A stretch of DNA of 64,000 bases from an uncultured Bacteroidales bacterium (GTDB lineage: Bacteria; Bacteroidota; Bacteroidia; Bacteroidales; Muribaculaceae): positions 33,049 to 97,048 of the forward strand of contig CASEAQ010000015.1 in the NCBI GenBank assembly GCA_949285735.1, written 5' to 3'. How positions within the stretch are numbered: the stretch's first letter is position 1; each line of letters opens with the position of its first letter. The translations under genes were made by a program, and so were the position numbers. Under the pieces are notes generated by a model. That model was not told where the DNA came from and ran no database searches. It worked only from the letters and a program-made list of their open reading frames with translations. Below are positions 56,540 to 64,000 of the stretch, in pieces.

Positions 56540-58969
56540 TTAGTCTCCAAAGTATATGCGCACTTTACCGTAGAAAGCCCTGCCAGCCTTCTGGAGGCTG
56601 AAGTTGTCGTATAGCTTCTCGTTGGTGAAGTTGCGGCATTCGAGCGATATGTTGTAACGTCCGTTCTTCAGCGAGTAGCCTACCGTCAGGTTGTGTGCGA
56701 GCTGGTCGGGAACGCGGCTTTTGGTTGTCGGGTCGCCAAGGTCTTCCCAGTAGAGTGGAAACTCGTGCTGGTAGCTTCCGTCGTAGCCCACGGTGAGTAC
56801 ATTACCCTTGCCAAAGAGGTCGTGCCAATAGAAGTTGGCATCGAAATTCGAGAAGATGTATGGCTGGTTGGGAATGCGCTGCCCGTAGGTTTCGCTTGCC
56901 TGCATCGTGCCCGAAGCGCGGTATTTCTCGTCATCGCGTGCGTTGATGTTGTTGAACGTGCCGCCGATGTTGAACCAGTGGTCGAACCCGTAGCGCATCG
57001 AGATGTTGAACCCCTTGGTCTTCACCCTGCCGTGGTTCTCATAGATGCCATAAGCCATTCCGCCTATTGCGTCGAGCCCGCGCTTGATGTAGTCTTTGGT
57101 GTCGCGGTAGATCAGGCTCCCCTCGACATAGATGCTGTGCTTGCCAAAGGAGCGGTTGTAGCTGAGGTTGAAGTTCAGGTTGTCGCTCTTTTCGGGCTTC
57201 AGGTCGGCTTTGCCCGCTTCGAGGTCTTCGTCGCCAAACAGTTCGTCGTTGGTGGGCAGGCGGTATGCCTTCTCGTATGACAGCTTGGCTTGCAGCCCGT
57301 TGATGATGAAATAAGTTCCGGCTGCGCCGTAGCCAAGTGCGCTCACCGACCGCGATTCGTTGACGTAGTCGCCCACGCCGTCGGAGCTGTATGACACGGG
57401 ACCGCGGTTATACTGGTTGTAGTATTTGCCGAATGCCGTCACATTCCACCGCTCCGAAGGCATGAGCCGGTAGGAGAGCCCGGTGACGTTCTTGCGAGTC
57501 ACCTTGGGAATGCTGAAGTCGGATATTTTAGATCCGCCGCCCACCATCGACCGAGTGGTGCGCTCAAACGAGCTGAACACGTGGTTGAGCGTGAACGCGT
57601 GAGCTGAGCCGATGCGGTAGTTGGCAGTGAAGGCTGCGTTCCAGTTGGTGTTTTTCGACTCGTTGTCTTGGTAGGACTGCTCGCCGCGTTGCCCGGTATA
57701 TTTGTAGTCGCCCAGCCAGTTGTATTTGTAGGCAGCCGTGTCGATGTTCTGCGTCAGGTTGTGGTTGTAGTTGGCGGTGAGCACCACGTCGAGCCCTTTA
57801 ACGATGAGGTCGCGCTTGCTGTATTCGAGCGACGGCACAAACGAGTGCCCCTTGCGGTGCTTCTGCCCGAAGACGATGTATTGGTAAACACCCGTCTGAA
57901 TCTCCTTGTAGAAGTTGGAGTAGGTGAACCCGAGCACAAGACGATCTGCCCACGACTTGCCGGTGATGCCTATCTTGCCTATCACTGCCTCGTTGTGGAA
58001 TGTGTCGTTGAAGCGGCGCACGTGGTGGATGCGGTTGCGGTCGGTGTTCTCAAAAACGTCGTCGCTGAACTCGGTGACATAGTTGTCGATGTAGTAGTCG
58101 TTGTCGGAATAGTTCTGGAATGCGTTTATCTCATACATAAGCCCGTTGTCGAATGTCTGCCCGAAGTGGACATACGACTTGTGGGTGTTGAACGAGCCGT
58201 AAGAGTAGGACGCATCGAGGAACCAACGCTTGCGACGCTTGTTTGTGACAATGTTGATGACACCGCCCAGCGCGTCGGTTCCGAACCCCACGGGAACAAC
58301 CCCCTTGTAAACCTCGATGCGTTCGGCAAAGTTGACGGGAATGTTGTTGAGGTCGAGTGCTTGCCCCGTGCCCTCTTGCGGCACACCGTCGATGAACACT
58401 TTCACATGGTTGCCGCTGAAGCCGTCGAGCATCACCTGCATATTCGACCCCACGCCGCCAGTCTCGCGTATTTTCATGCCTGGCAGTTGCTTCAGTGCCT
58501 CGCTCAGGTTTTTGGTGGTGTTTTGCATCTCTCGCGTGTCGATGGCGACGGCGTTGTATGCCGACCGCTGTACGCGTTTTACGCCGGTGGCTTCGACCAC
58601 CACCTCGTCAAGGTGCTGCGACTCGGGGGCTATTTCCACGTCGTGCACTGTGCGTTCGCCTTTCTTGAGAGTCACCGTCTTTTCGGCGGTAGAGTAGCCC
58701 ACAGCCGACACTACCAGCGTGTAATCTCCAGTTGGTGCTTTTATGCGGTAGATGCCATTTTCGTCGGTGGCGCAGCCGTGGCTTGTACCTTTCAAGTAAA
58801 CGGTTGCGAAATTCACTGTCTCGCCGCCGTCGGTGGAGGTGACTTTGCCCGATATTATGGCAGAGTGCCTCTTGCCGCCGTGCCTGTGCCCGCCGTGGTT
58901 GTGGTGCTGAGCCGAAACAGGAATGAATGCAAACAACAATAATGTGATAACAATTAAAAGATTCTTCAT
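56540..58969 (-). CDS. TonB-dependent outer-membrane receptor, XusA-like
   Basis: The 809-residue product has a signal peptide ending PVSAQ. A His-rich stretch HHNHGGHRHGGKRH (about 22-35) follows directly. A carboxypeptidase-like regulatory domain (about 38-125), the plug with LKQLPGMKIRETGGVGSNMQ and LGGVINIVTNK, and a 22-strand barrel ending KAGRAFYGKVRIYFGD come next. It imports ligands across the outer membrane with energy from TonB. It heads the xusABC-like operon. The His-rich segment is unusual and may bind metal or heme. A -7 box TAATTTTG lies at 59051-59058 (minus strand). Confidence 0.88.
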   Translation of the reverse strand: MKNLLIVITLLLFAFIPVSAQHHNHGGHRHGGKRHSAIISGKVTSTDGGETVNFATVYLKGTSHGCATDENGIYRIKAPTGDYTLVVSAVGYSTAEKTVTLKKGERTVHDVEIAPESQHLDEVVVEATGVKRVQRSAYNAVAIDTREMQNTTKNLSEALKQLPGMKIRETGGVGSNMQVMLDGFSGNHVKVFIDGVPQEGTGQALDLNNIPVNFAERIEVYKGVVPVGFGTDALGGVINIVTNKRRKRWFLDASYSYGSFNTHKSYVHFGQTFDNGLMYEINAFQNYSDNDYYIDNYVTEFSDDVFENTDRNRIHHVRRFNDTFHNEAVIGKIGITGKSWADRLVLGFTYSNFYKEIQTGVYQYIVFGQKHRKGHSFVPSLEYSKRDLIVKGLDVVLTANYNHNLTQNIDTAAYKYNWLGDYKYTGQRGEQSYQDNESKNTNWNAAFTANYRIGSAHAFTLNHVFSSFERTTRSMVGGGSKISDFSIPKVTRKNVTGLSYRLMPSERWNVTAFGKYYNQYNRGPVSYSSDGVGDYVNESRSVSALGYGAAGTYFIINGLQAKLSYEKAYRLPTNDELFGDEDLEAGKADLKPEKSDNLNFNLSYNRSFGKHSIYVEGSLIYRDTKDYIKRGLDAIGGMAYGIYENHGRVKTKGFNISMRYGFDHWFNIGGTFNNINARDDEKYRASGTMQASETYGQRIPNQPYIFSNFDANFYWHDLFGKGNVLTVGYDGSYQHEFPLYWEDLGDPTTKSRVPDQLAHNLTVGYSLKNGRYNISLECRNFTNEKLYDNFSLQKAGRAFYGKVRIYFGD

Positions 58970-59280
58970 CTGAAATATATTGTGTTTTTATCGATTGCAG
59001 TTGTTTTTTCCCAAGTTGTATGGACAAAAACAACACTTTGCTTACCGGTGCAAAATTAGGCAGATTGCCGTGGGCGCACAATCGCCTCTTTCGGTGAAAA
59101 TGCAAGTGGCATTTATAAGGGAGAAGGTATGGTGCAATCCCCATTATTGGCTATTTTTGCTGATTCTGCCTCCGAATGCAAATTTTTTTTGAAAAAAATC
59201 GTGAGAAAATTTGCAGTGTAAGAAATTTGTTATACCTTTGCACACCGAAAACATGAGGCAATCATGATGAATCGAAAAGA
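58970..59280. other. Divergent intergenic region between the TonB receptor and tRNA-Val
   Basis: This 311-nt region holds the minus-strand -7 box for the receptor gene (59051-59058) and the plus-strand tRNA promoter (59210-59240). I saw no clear iron-regulator box and no gene. Confidence 0.5.
59210..59240 (+). promoter_or_regulatory. Promoter of tRNA-Val
   Basis: TTTG (59210-59213), a 19-nt spacer and TACCTTTG (59233-59240) form a consensus promoter 40 nt before the tRNA. Confidence 0.8.
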
Positions 59281-59355
59281 GGGCGTTTAGCTCAGCTGGT
59301 TCAGAGCATCTGCCTTACAAGCAGAGGGTCGGCGGTTCGAATCCGTCAACGCCCA
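59281..59355 (+). tRNA. tRNA-Val (TAC)
   Basis: The acceptor GGGCGTT pairs with AACGCCC and the discriminator is A59355. The anticodon loop CTTACAA on the stem TCTGC/GCAGA gives anticodon TAC. GTTCGAATC marks the T arm. CCA is not encoded. It is a single tRNA with its own promoter and terminator. Confidence 0.96.
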
Positions 59356-59369
59356 CCGAAATCGAGAAA

Positions 59370-59403
59370 AGAGACCGTTTTGGCAACAAGGCGGTCTCTT
59401 TTG
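59370..59403 (+). terminator. Terminator of tRNA-Val
   Basis: AGAGACCG (59370-59377) pairs with CGGTCTCT (59392-59399) and is followed by TTTT, 14 nt after the tRNA. Confidence 0.85.
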
Positions 59404-59549
59404 CGTTTTATGCCTGTTGTGGGGCGTTTGTTGGAAAAATATTGTAAATTTGTGGCGGAGAAACGCGCATTGCCGATGCACTGTTGCGCCCACGACATGG
59501 TTTATTAATCACACAATACACAAAATAAATATCACACGAATAGAGATAT

Positions 59550-60449
59550 ATGCTTGATTTTGTCACTTGGGCTGCCAATCCCAACTTTATCGACAGCTTT
59601 GTCACCATCAGGTGGTATGGATTGGCATTTGCAATTGGTTTTTGGATAGGGTATGAGATAGTTAACCGCATATTCAGGCATGAGGGCGTTCCCGAGCGGT
59701 GGGTAGGCGCATTGCTGATATATGTTGTTGTAGGCACTATTATCGGGTCACGGCTCGGCCATGTGTTCTTTTACGACTGGGATTACTATTCGCAGCACCC
59801 CGAGGACATAATAAAAATTTGGGAAGGTGGGCTGGCAAGCCACGGTGGCACGATAGGCGTAATGATTGCAGTGCTGCTGTATGCGCATTTCGTTACACAC
59901 CGCAGCCCGTTGTGGACTTTCGACCGCCTGGTGATTCCCATTCCGTTTGTTGGCGCGTTGATACGCCTTGGCAACTTGATGAACCATGAGATATATGGCG
60001 GACCTACCGACCTGCCTTGGGCTTTCAGGTTTGTCGAGAATCTTAATTCGTGGATGGCTGGTGCGCCGCCCATATATAGCGCGCCGTCGCACCCGACGCA
60101 GATTTACGAGGCGTTGGCATACTTGTTGCTGTTTGTGCTGCTGATGTGGCTTTACTGGAAGCGCAATGCCGAGAGCCGTCCGGGCTTGTTGTTCGGCATA
60201 TTCTTCACGTGGCTCTTTTCGGCGCGTTTCCTGATAGAGTATGTCAAAAACGTGCAAGAGCCTTGGGAATATGACTTGATTGCCTCTTGCGGCATGAACA
60301 TGGGGCAACTGTTGAGCGTGCCGTTCATTATCATCGGCGTGGGGCTTATCATATATGCCATGAAGCACAAGCCGGTGACGCTTGAGTTTCCCAACCGCTT
60401 TGCCGACGAGCAGCCAGCCAAGAAACAAGGAAAATCATCAAAGAAGTGA
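59550..60449 (+). CDS. lgt: Prolipoprotein diacylglyceryl transferase
   Basis: The 299-residue inner-membrane protein has seven helices. Family motifs include IRWYGLAFAIGFWIGY near the start, GLASHGGTIG (HGG motif, about 106-115) and LIRLGNLMNHEIYGGPTDLPW (about 137-157), plus SHPTQIYEAL. It transfers diacylglycerol from phosphatidylglycerol to the lipobox cysteine, the first step in maturing the many lipoproteins seen in this window. In the signature, Met-Asn-His replaces the more usual Ile-Asn-Gly/Ser, a variation seen in this phylum. The DUF4369 lipoprotein gene follows 17 nt after the stop. Confidence 0.95.
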   Translation: MLDFVTWAANPNFIDSFVTIRWYGLAFAIGFWIGYEIVNRIFRHEGVPERWVGALLIYVVVGTIIGSRLGHVFFYDWDYYSQHPEDIIKIWEGGLASHGGTIGVMIAVLLYAHFVTHRSPLWTFDRLVIPIPFVGALIRLGNLMNHEIYGGPTDLPWAFRFVENLNSWMAGAPPIYSAPSHPTQIYEALAYLLLFVLLMWLYWKRNAESRPGLLFGIFFTWLFSARFLIEYVKNVQEPWEYDLIASCGMNMGQLLSVPFIIIGVGLIIYAMKHKPVTLEFPNRFADEQPAKKQGKSSKK

Positions 60450-60466
60450 AACATAAAATAACTGTA

Positions 60467-61570
60467 ATGGACAAAAAATATATTTTCGGTGCGGCTGCTG
60501 TTGCCGCATCGCTCATTGTCGCCTCGTGCGGCAGGAGCAATGAATTCAAGGTGAGCGGAGAGGTTGCAGGAGGTAGCGACACCGTGATGGTGGTAGAGCA
60601 GTCGTCTAACGGGCGATGGCTCATCGTCGATTCGGTCAGAACCTCGGGCGAGGGGCAGTTTGACATAGGCATAGCCGCGCCAGCCAATCCCGGAATATAT
60701 CGCTTGCGGTATGGGCGCGACATGATTTATTTCCCTGTCGATAGCCTTGAGCATATAACCATCAACACCGATGTGAAAAACTTTGCCACTGGGTTTACCG
60801 TAGGCGGCAGCCGCGATGCCGTGAGCATGATGAATATCGACAAGCGCGCCATTGCGATAGGGGCGATGCGCGGCGACGAGCGCGCCCAGGCTATTGCGTC
60901 GTGGAAAAAGGAGCTTGTTGATACTATTATCGCCAATCCGTCGGGCATAGTGTCGTATTACATCATAAACAAGTATATCGGCAGCGATCCGCTTTTCGAC
61001 CCGCTGGTGAAGGAAGACTTGCGCATCATAGGCGCGGTTGCCAATGGATATTATACTTTCCGCCCAAACGACCCTCGCACTGCATATCTTGTCAACCTGT
61101 TGCGCAATGGCAGGGTTTACCATAACCCCAACGTTGCTGCAAGCGACACGTTGCAGATAGAGGAGACTTCGTTGTTCGACATCAACTTGCAGGACAACGA
61201 GGGCGTGGAACAGTCGCTTGCAAGCCTTGCTGGCGAGCGCAAGGTGATATTGCTCAACTTCACTGTTTACACGGCAGAGTTCTCGCCGGCATATAATGCC
61301 TTGCTTGCCGACATTTACAGCAAATACAAGGGCAAGGGGCTGGAGATTTACCAGTTGAGCTACGATGCCGACGAGATCCAGTGGCGGCAGTCGGCTGTCA
61401 ACTTGCCGTGGATAACGGTTTATGACCCGGCAGGGGTGCAGTCGCAGAATTTGTCGAAATATAATGTGACGCAAATGCCGCTCACTTACGTCATCGACCG
61501 TAACGGCGAGATTGTTGAGCGCGTGAGCGACCCCACCCAGTTGCAGGCTGCTGTCGCAAAGTACCTGTAA
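60467..61570 (+). CDS. DUF4369/thioredoxin-fold lipoprotein lacking the CxxC motif
   Basis: The product is 367 residues from ATG 60467; a GTG-led frame overlapping lgt is possible. A lipoprotein signal ends LIVASCGRS (Cys21). A DUF4369-type domain lies at about 25-110 and a helical linker follows. An AhpC/TlpA-like thioredoxin fold begins at about 235 (SLASLAGERKVILLNF). At the place of the WCxxC motif it reads FTVYTAEFSPAYN, with no cysteine, so it cannot act as a dithiol oxidoreductase. The later VTQMPLTYVIDRNGEIV matches the cis-Pro region of the fold. A binding or scaffold role is inferred. Confidence 0.82.
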   Translation: MDKKYIFGAAAVAASLIVASCGRSNEFKVSGEVAGGSDTVMVVEQSSNGRWLIVDSVRTSGEGQFDIGIAAPANPGIYRLRYGRDMIYFPVDSLEHITINTDVKNFATGFTVGGSRDAVSMMNIDKRAIAIGAMRGDERAQAIASWKKELVDTIIANPSGIVSYYIINKYIGSDPLFDPLVKEDLRIIGAVANGYYTFRPNDPRTAYLVNLLRNGRVYHNPNVAASDTLQIEETSLFDINLQDNEGVEQSLASLAGERKVILLNFTVYTAEFSPAYNALLADIYSKYKGKGLEIYQLSYDADEIQWRQSAVNLPWITVYDPAGVQSQNLSKYNVTQMPLTYVIDRNGEIVERVSDPTQLQAAVAKYL

Positions 61571-61676
61571 TTCAGTTAGGAGTTAGGAGTTAGTAGTTTG
61601 TAGTTTATCAAGTAATATATAGGGAATTGTGATTTTGCCGTCGTTGCAGGCTCTGTGAAGGCTGTAGCGGCGGCAT
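61571..61676. terminator. Heptamer array and CCGCCGTTGCAG hairpin, copy C
   Basis: After the stop come GTTAGGAGTTAGTAG repeats, then TTGCCGTCGTTGCAG (61635-61649) facing CTGTAGCGGCGGCA. All 14 positions still pair if G-T wobbles are allowed, although the sequence has drifted from copies A and B. It lies between the convergent DUF4369 and rnc genes. Confidence 0.7.
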
Positions 61677-61708
61677 AATTTTTGCCAGCCTTTCTACAGG
61701 GGAAGGCT

Positions 61709-62509
61709 CTATTGTTGTTGGGTGGAGGGGATTGTGACTGCTGTGGCGAGGGTGAGCATTTGTTGGCGGAATGCTTCGTCTTCGGAGATGCGTTTCAGGG
61801 CTTTTTGCGATGCTATCTGGTGTGATTCTTTTTTGGTGTAGCCAGTGGCTTCACTCACGGGGTAGCCGCATAGCTTTATCACCGAGCGGAATAATTGGTT
61901 GTTGGTGCCATCTACGGTGGTTTCTACCAGGTCGAAGCTGATTGGCACGTGGTATTTTTGCCCCCATTCGAGCAGTTTCGACTTGAAGTTGATTTCGGTG
62001 CGCGCTATGCTGTTGATGTTGATGTAAGGCTTTATGATGCGGTCTTCGACGAATGCCTTGCAGCGCAAGTAGCCTTGGTCGATATAAACGGCACCCACCA
62101 ATGCTTCGAGTGCGTTGCCATATATGTAGGAGTTGTGGGTGTGGCTCGTTATCACGGGGTGTACCACTTTGTCGAGCCCCATTTTCTGGGCTATCTTCGA
62201 CAGCGTTTCGCGCTTCACTATCTTCGAGCGGGTGTTGGTGAGGAATCCCTCGCGCTTGCGCGGATACATCTTGTAGAGTATATCGGCGACTATTGCTCCA
62301 AGTATGGCGTCTCCGAGGTATTCGAGTCGTTCGTTGTTGATGCAGCAGCCATGTTTCACCTCTATCGACTGCGAGCGGTGTATGAACGCCAGCCGGTAGG
62401 TATCGATGTTGCGCGGCGAGAAGCCGAGCAGTTGGTAGCAAAAAGCATAAAGCTCCTTATCTTTGCAGAAAAGAAGCTTTATGCGAAACCAGATATCGTT
62501 AGGCAACAC
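61709..62509 (-). CDS. rnc: Ribonuclease III
   Basis: The 266-residue product has the endonuclease domain with the signature NERLEYLGDAILG (about 59-71) and the second acidic motif ALEALVGAVYID. A C-terminal double-stranded RNA-binding domain follows (INFKSKLLEWGQKY... GYTKKESHQIASQKAL). It cleaves double-stranded RNA in rRNA and mRNA processing. It follows fabF by 11 nt in the acpP-fabF-rnc order common in Bacteroidetes. The last 20 residues are Thr/Gln-rich and probably flexible. Confidence 0.95.
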   Translation of the reverse strand: MLPNDIWFRIKLLFCKDKELYAFCYQLLGFSPRNIDTYRLAFIHRSQSIEVKHGCCINNERLEYLGDAILGAIVADILYKMYPRKREGFLTNTRSKIVKRETLSKIAQKMGLDKVVHPVITSHTHNSYIYGNALEALVGAVYIDQGYLRCKAFVEDRIIKPYININSIARTEINFKSKLLEWGQKYHVPISFDLVETTVDGTNNQLFRSVIKLCGYPVSEATGYTKKESHQIASQKALKRISEDEAFRQQMLTLATAVTIPSTQQQ

Positions 62510-62520
62510 GACAGCGATAT

Positions 62521-63783
62521 TTATTCGTTGTATTTTTTCACAATCATGCTGGCATTGTGTCCGCCAAACCCGAAGGTGTTGGACAACGCCACATTAATAT
62601 CGCGTTTTTGCGCCTTGTTAAATGTAAAATTCAACTTGTAGTCAATTTCGGGATCCACGTCGTCGTCGGCATGGTTGATGGTGGGCGGAATGATACCGTC
62701 GGTTATCGTCTTGATGCAGAACAACACTTCGAGCGCACCGGTTGCACCAAGCAGGTGACCAGTCATCGATTTTGTCGAACTGATGCTCAAGCGATAAGCG
62801 TCATCACCCCACACTTCCTTGATGGCTTTGACTTCCGACAGGTCGCCTACTGGGGTCGATGTGCCATGAACGTTGATGTAGTCAACATCAGCTGGAGTGA
62901 GACCTGCATCGGCGATAGCCCTCTTCATCACCAATTTTGCGCCGAGCCCTTCGGGGTGGCTTGCGGTGATGTGGTAGGCATCGGCCGACATGCCGCCGCC
63001 AACGACTTCACAATAAATCTTGGCACCACGAGCCTTGGCGTGTTCAAGCTCTTCGAGTACGAGGCAAGCTGCGCCTTCGCCAATGACGAAGCCATCGCGC
63101 GAACCGCTGAATGGACGCGAAGCAGTCTCGGGGCTGTCGTTGCGGGTAGAGAGGGCATGCATTGAGTTGAAGCCTCCCACACCTGCCGGATAAACAGCAG
63201 CCTCGGCACCACCGCTAACCATAGCAGTCGCCATGCCTAAACGAATGTAGTTGAACGCATCAATCAAGGCGTTGGTTGATGATGCACAAGCCGACACAAT
63301 CCCAAAGTTGGGCCCACGGAAGCCGTATTGCATTGAAATGTGACCAGCAGCGATGTCGGCAATCATCTTCGGAATGAAGAATGGATTGTACTTCGGCCCC
63401 TGCTCGGCATGCGTTGCATAATAGCCGGCTTCTTCTTCAAATGTGTGCAAGCCTCCGATACCCGAAGAGAAAATTACGCCCACATTGTCGGCTTCGATGC
63501 CCTCGGCGTTGATTTTTGAGTCTTCAACAGCTTGTTGGGCGGCGACAAGGGCGTATTGGGTATAAAGGTCGAGGGTGCGCAACTTCTTGCGGTCGAAGTA
63601 ATCGGCCCCGTTGAAGTTCTTGACCTCGCACGCAAATTGGGTCTTGAACAGAGATGCGTCGAAATGTGTAATAGGCCCAGCACCGCTTACACCATTCACG
63701 GCATTTTGCCATGTGGTTTCCACGTCATTGCCGAGGGGCGTTACGGCTCCCAAGCCTGTTACAACAACTCTTTTTAACTCCAT
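62521..63783 (-). CDS. fabF: Beta-ketoacyl-ACP synthase II
   Basis: The 420-residue product has the thiolase fold. The active-site C166 lies in VSACASST. The two catalytic histidines are in NVHGTSTPVGD and TGHLLGATGA, with the Lys in STKSMTGH. It condenses malonyl-ACP with acyl-ACP in fatty-acid elongation and favours C16 to C18 extension in known members. It lies between acpP (24 nt upstream) and rnc (11 nt downstream). Length and motifs are standard. Confidence 0.96.
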   Translation of the reverse strand: MELKRVVVTGLGAVTPLGNDVETTWQNAVNGVSGAGPITHFDASLFKTQFACEVKNFNGADYFDRKKLRTLDLYTQYALVAAQQAVEDSKINAEGIEADNVGVIFSSGIGGLHTFEEEAGYYATHAEQGPKYNPFFIPKMIADIAAGHISMQYGFRGPNFGIVSACASSTNALIDAFNYIRLGMATAMVSGGAEAAVYPAGVGGFNSMHALSTRNDSPETASRPFSGSRDGFVIGEGAACLVLEELEHAKARGAKIYCEVVGGGMSADAYHITASHPEGLGAKLVMKRAIADAGLTPADVDYINVHGTSTPVGDLSEVKAIKEVWGDDAYRLSISSTKSMTGHLLGATGALEVLFCIKTITDGIIPPTINHADDDVDPEIDYKLNFTFNKAQKRDINVALSNTFGFGGHNASMIVKKYNE

Positions 63784-63807
63784 TATAGATTAATGAGGAT
63801 TTCTTTC

Positions 63808-64000
63808 TTATTTGTTTTCTTCGATGAACTTGATAGCATCGCCAACGGTAGTTATGCCCTCGGCCTTGTCATCGGGAATTTCGATACCGAATTGCTTTTC
63901 GAATTCCATGATCAATTCCACAGTGTCGAGTGAATCAGCACCAAGATCTTGAGCAAATGTAGCTTCAGGTGTTACTTCAGATTCGTTTACTCCAAGCTTT
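63808..64000 (-). CDS. acpP: Acyl carrier protein (partial, 5' end beyond the window)
   Basis: Reading the minus strand from the window edge gives the last 63 or so residues of an acyl carrier protein. The attachment Ser is in [16 protein letters not shown] and the tail is [14 protein letters not shown], with stop at 63810-63808. Phosphopantetheine on that Ser carries the growing acyl chain. It stands just upstream of fabF in the expected order. Confidence 0.95.
   Translation of the reverse strand, partial: KLGVNESEVTPEATFAQDLGADSLDTVELIMEFEKQFGIEIPDDKAEGITTVGDAIKFIEENK

Overview
The window is typical Bacteroidales DNA and most resembles Muribaculaceae or a close relative; this is an inference from content, not a database match. 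The supporting evidence is: promoters of the Bacteroidetes type (TTTG, 19-20 nt, TAnnTTTG) before several genes and tRNAs; large secreted proteins ending in type IX secretion (T9SS) sorting domains; SusC-like TonB receptor architecture; and families largely confined to this phylum (DUF4493, PCMD, DUF4374, DUF5715, DUF4369, GH109).

Layout. 1-6923: a four-gene catabolic operon (Ser-type sulfatase, LacZ-type GH2 beta-galactosidase, NahK-like sugar 1-kinase, CBM9-like protein) behind a clear promoter. 6955-10600: a TPR/HTH membrane regulator, a small membrane protein, a palindromic repeat and a PH-domain gene remnant. 10607-15433: a GH109 alpha-N-acetylgalactosaminidase-like lipoprotein and a tricorn-like protease gene broken by a deletion plus frameshift. 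15633-15800: a probable small RNA. 16003-19187: xseB, xseA, a Pro/His-rich lipoprotein and an MFS exporter. 19359-26579: another palindromic repeat, a DUF5715 lipoprotein, an AsmA-like giant, an anchored hypothetical protein and a GHL10 glycosidase. 26908-30944: a surface operon (DUF4493 lipoprotein, two beta-barrels, PCMD lipoprotein). 31123-34275: a 1050-residue protein with S1/OB-like segments and a C-terminal Schlafen/AlbA_2-like domain. 34421-43948: three secreted proteins, two with clear T9SS tails, one of 1840 residues with about ten repeated modules.

44267-53345: housekeeping genes (typA, tRNA-His, a metal ABC permease, aroA, miaB, an MFS protein) mixed with a structured RNA candidate upstream of aroA, a holin plus M15 peptidase pair, and two tiny membrane proteins. 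53584-59355: tRNA-Ala, an xusABC-like xenosiderophore uptake locus and tRNA-Val. 59550-64000: lgt, a DUF4369/thioredoxin-fold lipoprotein lacking CxxC, and rnc-fabF-acpP (acpP runs off the right edge).

Functional picture. The left part fits desulfation and stepwise removal of galactose and GalNAc from host or sulfated glycans, with anomeric phosphorylation of the released hexosamine. The centre is devoted to surface and secreted proteins. The right part is core metabolism plus iron acquisition. The most unusual non-coding content is a family of roughly 320-340 bp imperfect palindromes (near 1, 9.7 and 19.4 kb) whose stem sequences differ between arms in a base-pair-compensated way, two probable structured RNAs, and a conserved hairpin found at three convergent gene junctions.
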